A stretch of DNA of 7,645 bases from an uncultured Christensenella sp. (GTDB taxonomy: Bacteria > Bacillota > Clostridia > Christensenellales > Borkfalkiaceae): the NCBI GenBank assembly GCA_905212395.1, contig CAJMEI010000052.1:1-7645 (forward strand), read 5' to 3'. The position numbers were made by a program, and so were the translations under genes. Positions 1 to 5,800 of the stretch are shown piece by piece; position 1 is the first letter of the stretch, and every line of letters begins with the position of its first letter. Under the pieces are notes generated by a model that ran no database searches, was not told where the DNA came from, and saw nothing but the letters and a program-made list of their open reading frames with translations.

Positions 1-48
1 TTTAATATTTCATTTGTACAGCTATAATTAAAATTTCAAATTATTAAA

Positions 49-1446
49 TTAAATTTTGTTTTCCAAAAATTTCTTTTTCCATCTTCCGCTTTTCCAACGG
101 AATAAATAAAGTAGTCCCCTTGTAATTTCGTCTAGGGCGAAAGCAAGCCATATTCCTATTAGTCCTAAATTGCATTTTATTCCTAAAATATATGCAAACA
201 ATACGCTTACAAGCCAACAAGACGACATAGATATTATCGTCGTTGCGTAAACGTCGCCAACGCCGTTTAAAGAAAATTCTCCTAAATGGTTTAAGGATCT
301 GCCCATTTCAACGAAACAATCTATAACTAATATTATAAATATAAGGTTAAGTGTTTCGTTATCGGTGGTGTAAATTCTAAATAATAATCTATAAAATGCT
401 AAAAATAAAATCGATAGGGTAAAGTTAGAAAATAGCCCTATTAAAATATTTTGTCTGTGCATTTTATCGGCTTTTTCAACGTTCCCGCTACCACAGTGTC
501 TACCGACCATAATTGCGTCCGCGTTGCCTATGGAATAGCCGAACAGATAAATAATAAACACCAAAGACGAAACGTAAATTTTAGCGTTTTGTTGTAAATC
601 GCTTAACATTAAAACGAAGCTCGTAGTTAGGAGCTGTGAAAACTGATAAGAAATAGAGCTTATTCCGCCGGGCAAACCCACTTTAAATAATTGTTTAACG
701 AGTTTTGCTTGAAATTTAGGAATAATTCTTATTTTCTTAACTATAAAAAATACTAGGGCGATAGTGAAAGAAGTAATACCGCCGATTACGGAAGCAATTG
801 CAACCCCCACAATTTTGTCCTGTATGGGCGAAAATTTGGATATTGCCAAAACGTTTAATACCGTAGAAACGAGCGCCGAACCTATACCCGAAAAGAAAGT
901 CGGTTTGCTGTCTCCATAGCAACGCATAATCGTGTTTAAACAAGTACCTAAGCACGAAAAGGTTAAAAACATACATCTTATTCTCGTATATTTAATAGCT
1001 TGTTCTAATTTTTGACCGTTTAAATGTATTAAAGAATAAATTTGCCTCGGGAATACAAATATAGTTAAAGAAAGTGTTAAACAAATAATAGTAGTCAACA
1101 CTAAATTTATGTAGCAAAGTTTTTTAACGGCAATTTCGTTGTTTTTGCCCATATAAATACTTAGCATTATGCTAGTTCCCGTATTGACTAACATCGTAAC
1201 GGAAGTTATAATGTTAAAAACCTTTCCCGCTCCGTCAACCGCGACGGCGCTTCCCGACGAAATTCTATTTATTACGATTGTAGAAATTATAGATAAAAAG
1301 TTAATTAAAAAAAGGTCTAAAAATTGCGGAATGGCAAGCTTGAATAAGTTTAGCTTGCCAAAATTATCTTCCAAAGTAAATAGGGAAGAGTCGAATATTT
1401 TTTTCTTTTTAACGGTCGCCCCGTTTTCTTCAAAGTTAGGGTTCAT
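49..1446 (-). CDS. MATE family efflux transporter
   Basis: This is a 465-residue polytopic membrane protein of the MATE (multidrug and toxic compound extrusion) family, which exports cationic or amphipathic drugs and metabolites in exchange for Na+ or H+. The length is normal for the family, with about twelve hydrophobic segments in two related halves. Visible motifs are the first-half stretch around residues 57-75 (VINRISSGSAVAVDGAG), an RCYGDSKP motif at 175-182, the second-half VGRHCGSGN motif at 314-322, NGVGD at 394-398 and the C-terminal GLIGIW segment at 428-433. The hydrophilic Lys-rich N-terminus (about 30 residues) is cytoplasmic. A modest AAAGG ribosome site lies 6 bases before the ATG. 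It lies downstream of the AraC-type gene on the same strand, 69 bp away, and a good promoter-like sequence in that gap suggests independent expression. The substrate cannot be told from sequence. The family call is firm. Confidence 0.93.
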   Translation of the reverse strand: MNPNFEENGATVKKKKIFDSSLFTLEDNFGKLNLFKLAIPQFLDLFLINFLSIISTIVINRISSGSAVAVDGAGKVFNIITSVTMLVNTGTSIMLSIYMGKNNEIAVKKLCYINLVLTTIICLTLSLTIFVFPRQIYSLIHLNGQKLEQAIKYTRIRCMFLTFSCLGTCLNTIMRCYGDSKPTFFSGIGSALVSTVLNVLAISKFSPIQDKIVGVAIASVIGGITSFTIALVFFIVKKIRIIPKFQAKLVKQLFKVGLPGGISSISYQFSQLLTTSFVLMLSDLQQNAKIYVSSLVFIIYLFGYSIGNADAIMVGRHCGSGNVEKADKMHRQNILIGLFSNFTLSILFLAFYRLLFRIYTTDNETLNLIFIILVIDCFVEMGRSLNHLGEFSLNGVGDVYATTIISMSSCWLVSVLFAYILGIKCNLGLIGIWLAFALDEITRGLLYLFRWKSGRWKKKFLENKI

Positions 1447-1471
1447 AAAATACCTTTTTCGTAACGAGAAG

Positions 1472-1500
1472 ATTATACAATAACGTTAAAGAAAAGGCAA
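1472..1500 (-). promoter_or_regulatory. Putative promoter for the MATE gene
   Basis: Read on the minus strand, TTGCCT (1500-1495) and a perfect TATAAT (1477-1472) are separated by exactly 17 bases. Transcription would begin near 1465, about 20 bases before the MATE ATG at 1446. The -35 matches consensus at four of six positions. It lies wholly within the gap after the AraC-type stop codon, so the exporter can be expressed apart from the regulator. Because the region is AT-rich, a chance -10 match is possible, but the pairing and spacing are good. Confidence 0.5.
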
Positions 1501-1515
1501 ACGAAAATAACAAAG

Positions 1516-2283
1516 TTATTCTTGTTTTTTAAAATAATTAAACGGAGAAGTGTTATATACTTTTTTAAAATTCCTATAAAACGTTTGAAGACTGTCAAAA
1601 CCGCATTCGTAGCAATTGGTTATAATTTTTTCGGAATTAGATTTAGTTAATTCTATATAGTTAAAAAGCCTTATTTTATTTAAATAAGTGTTTAAATTGC
1701 AACTTAAATATTCGCTTATAGTGTGCGATATATGAGAACGCGAATATCCGAAATAATCCGATAAGCTGTCTAGCGTAATTTTTTGTTTATAGTTTTCGTT
1801 AAGATATTTGATAATTTGACAAATGAGCGGAGAATCCTGTACGGATTTAGTTTCGGTAAGTTTCGTTTTGGAAAGGATTTTACCTAAACAGTAATCTACA
1901 AGTCCTTGAATTTCGAGTTGATTTTTGTTTTTTAAATCGTTAAACTGACGCATTAAATTTAAAATTTCGCCGTTTTCGTCTTTAAATAAAAAATCTTTAA
2001 GTTTTAAATTCTTTTTAAAGGCGATAAAGTTAGATAAATAATTTTTTGGTATAATAAGTACGGCTATAGTTCCGTTTTTGTTGGAATGAATATCGTAAGA
2101 ATCTTGAAAAATAAAATTGTTTTTCTCGACTTCTAAAAAATTTTCGTTGTGTTGAAGCAAAACGGAAGATAAAGCGTAGTTTATTTCTATGGAAGAGTGA
2201 AAGTGTGAAAAAATTTCCGTTTCGGTTTCAAAATAACATATTTGTTGCTCGTCGTCGCGCAAGTTTTCGTATAAGCCTTCCAT
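1516..2283 (-). CDS. AraC family transcriptional regulator with cupin-like sensor domain
   Basis: This is a 255-residue DNA-binding regulator. The N-terminal part has a cupin-like ligand-binding pattern: residues 25-36 read FSHFHSSIEINY, matching the H-x-H-x3-E-I hallmark of AraC_binding domains (H27, H29, E33). A middle helical region (about 105-150) links to the C-terminal AraC/XylS domain at about 152-252. The first helix-turn-helix lies near 169-190 (ITLDSLSDYFGYSRSHIS). The second lies near 217-239 and carries the family signature GFDSLQTFYRNFKK and a TSPFNYF ending. The usual glycine before the TSP motif is Asn244 here, a small deviation. The start is supported by AGGAG five bases before the ATG. 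The gene is divergent from the lipoprotein-GH3 operon across 196 bp, which makes that operon its likely target. Regulators of this type often sense sugars, but the ligand is unknown. Confidence 0.93.
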   Translation of the reverse strand: MEGLYENLRDDEQQICYFETETEIFSHFHSSIEINYALSSVLLQHNENFLEVEKNNFIFQDSYDIHSNKNGTIAVLIIPKNYLSNFIAFKKNLKLKDFLFKDENGEILNLMRQFNDLKNKNQLEIQGLVDYCLGKILSKTKLTETKSVQDSPLICQIIKYLNENYKQKITLDSLSDYFGYSRSHISHTISEYLSCNLNTYLNKIRLFNYIELTKSNSEKIITNCYECGFDSLQTFYRNFKKVYNTSPFNYFKKQE

Positions 2284-2329
2284 TTTTTCTCCTGTTTTTT
2301 GTTTGCCGAAATCTATTTATTATGGCTAA

Positions 2330-2358
2330 ATTATATAGCGAACTAAATTTTTTTACAA
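2330..2358 (-). promoter_or_regulatory. Putative promoter for the AraC-type regulator
   Basis: On the minus strand, TTGTAA (2358-2353) and a perfect TATAAT (2335-2330) are 17 bases apart, the ideal sigma-70/sigma-A spacing. The predicted start of transcription is near 2323, giving a leader of about 40 bases before the ATG at 2283. An AT-only palindrome (2360-2376) abuts the -35, a position suited to autoregulation. Confidence 0.55.
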
Positions 2359-2359
2359 G

Positions 2360-2376
2360 TTAAATTTCAAATTTAA
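2360..2376. promoter_or_regulatory. AT-rich palindrome beside the regulator promoter, candidate operator
   Basis: TTAAATTT-C-AAATTTAA is a perfect 8-bp inverted repeat around position 2368. It sits directly upstream of the regulator -35. Its core AAATTTCAAATT closely resembles the palindrome at 2432-2443 near the opposite promoter. It has no GC content and no run of T, so it is not a terminator. A binding site is plausible but unproven; AT-rich intergenic DNA yields such palindromes by chance. Confidence 0.3.
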
Positions 2377-2431
2377 TTATAATTGTGCATAAATTGATAA
2401 AATCATTGCAATTTTTGATAGGAAAGAGGAA

Positions 2432-2443
2432 AATTTGCAAATT
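2432..2443. promoter_or_regulatory. Palindrome at the GH3-operon promoter, candidate operator
   Basis: AATTTGCAAATT is a perfect 12-bp palindrome that ends at the first base of the TATACT -10 hexamer, where the spacer between -35 and -10 would be. With one preceding A it reads AAATTTGCAAATT, one inserted G away from the core of the palindrome at 2360-2376. A regulator bound here could act on the rightward operon. This is a pattern-based suggestion only. Confidence 0.3.
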
Positions 2444-2457
2444 ATACTATAAGTATA
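2443..2457 (+). promoter_or_regulatory. Possible -10 region of the lipoprotein-GH3 operon, with small inverted repeat
   Basis: TATACT (2443-2448) is the best -10 match upstream of the operon and would start transcription near 2455, some 25 bases before the lipoprotein ATG. No good -35 lies 16-19 bases upstream; the nearest TTGATA (2415-2420) is 22 bases away. A missing -35 is what an activator-dependent promoter would show, which fits control by the adjacent AraC-type protein, but this is inference. The same bases form an inverted repeat, TATAC-N5-GTATA (2443-2457). Confidence 0.35.
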
Positions 2458-2479
2458 AAAAAATAATTTTGGAGGGAGA

Positions 2480-2824
2480 ATGAAATCTAAATTATTATTG
2501 TGTTTACTTCTCGTTCTTTGTTGCGCGTTGTTTGCGTGTAACGCGGGTAGCAAACCGGGTTCGTCAAAATCTAATAGCGGAGTTTCGTCTTCGGTTACTT
2601 CTATAGTTTCGCAAGACGATAGTTCGTCAAGCGCGGAAGAACCTAGTTCTAGTAGCTTAGAAGAAGAAAGTTCGTCAAGTTCGGAAGAACCTAGTTCGAG
2701 TTCGGAAAAGTCTAGTTCTAGCAGTTCGGAAAAGTCTAGTTCTAGCAGTTCGGAAAAGTCTAGCTCGTCTAAATCTAGTTCGACAAGCCAACCTATGAGT
2801 TCGCATTGGACGCCATTTGACTGA
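2480..2824 (+). CDS. Small Ser/Glu-rich lipoprotein without a globular domain
   Basis: This gene encodes a 114-residue predicted lipoprotein. The N-terminus is a lipoprotein signal peptide: K2 and K4, a hydrophobic core (L5-L17), then the lipobox L17-F18-A19-C20, where C20 would be lipidated. Everything after C20 is low complexity: Ser with acidic or Lys spacers (SSEE, SSEK, SSSS), from about residue 35 to 103, ending in a short non-repetitive tail (SHWTPFD). No catalytic or binding domain is visible, so it looks like a membrane anchor plus extended stalk. The linker is encoded by 24-bp tandem repeats. A strong GGAGGG ribosome site lies at 2471-2476. The stop is TGA, and the GH3 gene begins 18 bp later in the same frame, so the two are almost certainly one operon. 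I do not recognise a named family. Possible roles are a surface spacer, an anchor partner for the GH3 enzyme, or a gene remnant. The reading frame itself is well supported by the ribosome site and signal peptide. Confidence 0.85.
   Translation: MKSKLLLCLLLVLCCALFACNAGSKPGSSKSNSGVSSSVTSIVSQDDSSSSAEEPSSSSLEEESSSSSEEPSSSSEKSSSSSSEKSSSSSSEKSSSSKSSSTSQPMSSHWTPFD
2621..2770 (+). repeat. 24-bp tandem repeat encoding the Ser/Glu/Lys linker
   Basis: Two perfect 24-bp units (2699-2722 and 2723-2746, beginning AGTTCGGAAAAGTC) are followed by a third that diverges in its last bases (2747-2770). Each encodes an eight-residue SSEKSSSS unit. Upstream, a related 32-bp stretch at 2621-2652 recurs at 2669-2700, an offset of 48 bp or two units, so the 24-bp period runs through the whole linker. 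The near identity at DNA level suggests recent expansion by slippage or unequal recombination, and length variation between strains would be expected. Confidence 0.85.
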
Positions 2825-2842
2825 GAGTAAGGAGAGATAAAA

Positions 2843-5800
2843 ATGAGAAAAAGTATTATTAAAAATAAAAGAAAAAGCTTATTAACTATAATATTAGTCG
2901 CGTGTCTTTCCGTTATTACTGCGGTAGGCATATCCTTTTCGGTAAAAAATACGTCCAAAGTAAACGCGTATAAAGACCCTGGTAGCGCGGAAGTAGCGAG
3001 AGTCGTTGCGGAAGAAGGCATCGTAGTTTTAAGAAACGAAAATAACGCGCTTCCTTTTAATAAAACTATGAAAATAGGCGGTCTCGGAACGGGACAGGAT
3101 ACGAAATTCACCGTCGGTGGCGGCGGTTCGGGTTGGGTTGACAACGGCGGACAAAGCGTTACGCCAAAAGACGGATTGTTAAACGCGGCAAGTAAAGGAT
3201 ACATATCGTCCTATACCGCAATGGGTTCGGCAACGGGAACTTTTGATAGAGTAATTTACTTTATCAGCAGAAATTCTACCGAAGGCGACGATATGAAAAT
3301 TTCCGACTACTATTTAACGGACGTGGAAAAGAACGATATAAATAACCTTATAACCAACTTCGGTTCTAATAAGGTGATAATAGTATTAAATATTCCTACC
3401 ATCATAGATACTACTTGGCTTATCCAGAAAAACGTAGGCGCGATAGTATGTATGTGGCTTCCCGGGGAACAAGGCGGTAACGCTTTGGCAAACGTACTAA
3501 CGGGAGTTGTAACGCCTTCCGGTAAACTTGCGGATACTTGGGCTAAATCTTACGAAGATTATATTTCTTCTTACGGAACTAATAAAGCCGTATCGCAATT
3601 TGCAAGCTCTGTAAACGTAAACTATTACGAAGATTTATATTTAGGTTATCGTTATTACGAAACGTTTGATAAAAATTACGAAAAAGTAAATTATGAATTC
3701 GGTTTCGGTTTATCTTATACTACGTTTGATATTAAAACTACGGGTGTAAACGTAAACAAAAATACGGGCAAAATAAAAGTATACGTTACCGTTAAAAATA
3801 CGGGAAGCGTTTATAGCGGAAAAGAAGTAGTACAAGTATATTATTCTACTCCCGACGATAAGATAGACGCGCCCGCTAAACAACTTATAGGCTATGCAAA
3901 AACGAAATTACTTGCTCCTAATGAAAGTCAAAATTTAACGATAGATATCGATATTAACGAAATGTCGCAGTTTGACGATACGGGTAGAATTCAAAAGAAC
4001 GCGTACGTTTTACAAGCGGGTGATTACGATTTATTCGTAGGAAATTCAGTTAAAAACGCAGGTAAAAACAAAGTTGCAACTTATACAGTAAATTCCGACC
4101 TTATTATAGAACAATGCGGAGAAATAGACTCTCACGTATTTAAAAGATTGAATTCAGACGGAACTTATGAATATCTTGATATAGATTACTATTCCGTTAA
4201 AGAATTCGGCAAAAAGGTGTTTCAGGCAGAAGATTTGGAAAGCATAACTAACGAAAGAGATATTCATGCCGACACTTATCATCAGGGCGTTTCGGAAGGC
4301 GTATTATTAAGATTGTTATCTAACCAAACGTTCAGGTACAGAATCTGGGTAGAAAAAGCGGGTACGTATAATATTTCGTTTAATATGTCCAACGGGTCTA
4401 CTACCGATTATACGGATATGTTCGAAATTTATGTAGATTATACTCCTGACGACAACGTAGATAACGGAGTTGCTCAAAATATAAACGCTTCTTTAACCGC
4501 TATTGTAGACGAGTGGAAAAATTGGAGAGTCGTTTACGGGAATACCGTTACATTCAACAGATCAGGGGAATTTCTGTTGACTTTTAAATGCAATTCACAA
4601 TGCGGGGATATGGATTTCTTTACTATATATAACGATAACGTTGCTCCGTCGGGTGAAACGATTATTTCCGCCGATACTTTTACAAATTCCGACGGAATAA
4701 TAAGAGAGGGAACGATAAACGGAAATCTGGCGTCCGGATTCAGAAATACGGGAAACTTTGCGGAATATAAAGTAAACGTTGAAAAAGCGGGAGTTTATTA
4801 TTTAAGTCTTGACGCAGTCACTCCTTTTAAAGCGACCGAAAACCTTGCGGATATTTATTTAAATAACGAAAGAGCAGGTTCTTTAAAAGCTTTAAGAAGT
4901 TCTGCCTGTCCCGAACAATATAAATCCGCTAGCGAAAGCGAACCGGGTGCATATACCAATCCTACAATAGATTGTTGGTTCACTTCTTGTGAAACTTCTT
5001 CTATTTTGCTCAATTTAAAACAGGGAGAAAATACTATAAAGATTTTAGTTACTTCCACAGACAGTCTTTGCAACGTAAAATCTTTAATATTCAGAACTAC
5101 GCAAAAATCCTTTACCTACAAAGACAATACTTCCGACTATACTTTCAAGTCTGTTGAAGAAGCGAAAAGCCCTATTGGTTCAACCGGTTGGGCAGGATAT
5201 AAATTTTTGGACGTTATAGAAGGAAAATGCACGGTAGAGCAATTCGTAAGACAATTTGAAATAAGAGAGTTGACCGCTCTTTCAATGTTGGAAGAACCGA
5301 GAGGAGACGTAAACAGCGGAACGGGCGGAATAGGCGGTGTTCCCGGTTGGAATTTAACTAGCAAGACGATGTACGAGTTGCCTTACGCTTCAACTTCCGA
5401 CGGACCTGCCGGTCAAAGATTTTGTAATTCAAGCATAATGCCTGACGGAAGTATATATAAATATGCAACGTGGTTTCCGTGCGTAACGTTATTAACTGCA
5501 ACATGGAACGTAGATTTGGCTTATACTTACGGCAACCAATATGCAAAAGAGGACCAGGTTACGCATACTTCTATAATGCTTTGTCCCGGAGTAAATATTC
5601 ACAGAAATCCCCTTTGCGGAAGAAACTTTGAATATATGTCGGAAGACCCGTTCTTAACGGGAATGATGGCAAGCTACTATATCAGGGGAGCGCAGGCAAG
5701 GGGCGTTGCGTGTTCTATAAAGCATTTTTATGCAAACAATCAGGAGTTAAACAGACACAATTCCAACAATAACATTTCTCCCAGAGCATTAAGAGAGATA

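Noticed and set aside
31..57. AAAATTT...AAATTTT inverted repeat around the MATE stop as a terminator
   Set aside because: It is composed only of A and T with a long loop. No GC-rich hairpin is present in the 48 bp left of the gene.
737..976. Minus-strand 79-codon frame inside the MATE gene, and similar short minus-strand frames within the GH3 gene at 4855-5073, 5137-5364 and 5358-5546
   Set aside because: All lie in alternate frames of genes with strong family motifs, show no coherent domain, and are expected shadows.
1169..1483. Plus-strand open frame of 104 codons opposite the start of the MATE gene
   Set aside because: It is antisense to a conserved MATE coding region, has no recognisable domain, and has no good ribosome site.
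1506..1520. AATAAC-AAA-GTTATT inverted repeat overlapping the regulator stop codon, as a terminator
   Set aside because: The stem is only six AT-rich pairs with no T-tract on the minus strand; it is too weak to call.
2377..3204. Long minus-strand open frame with repeated Leu/Asp/Glu/Ser units opposite the lipoprotein and the start of GH3
   Set aside because: It is the antisense reading of the Ser-rich 24-bp repeat and of the GH3 signal and alpha/beta domain. It starts inside the GH3 gene, lacks a ribosome site and would overlap two well-supported genes.
4673..4690. DTFTNS in the second inserted GH3 module as another copy of the C-terminal repeat
   Set aside because: It lies at the start of its module, not in the middle as in the C-terminal pair, and the flanking landmarks are absent; the resemblance is probably chance.
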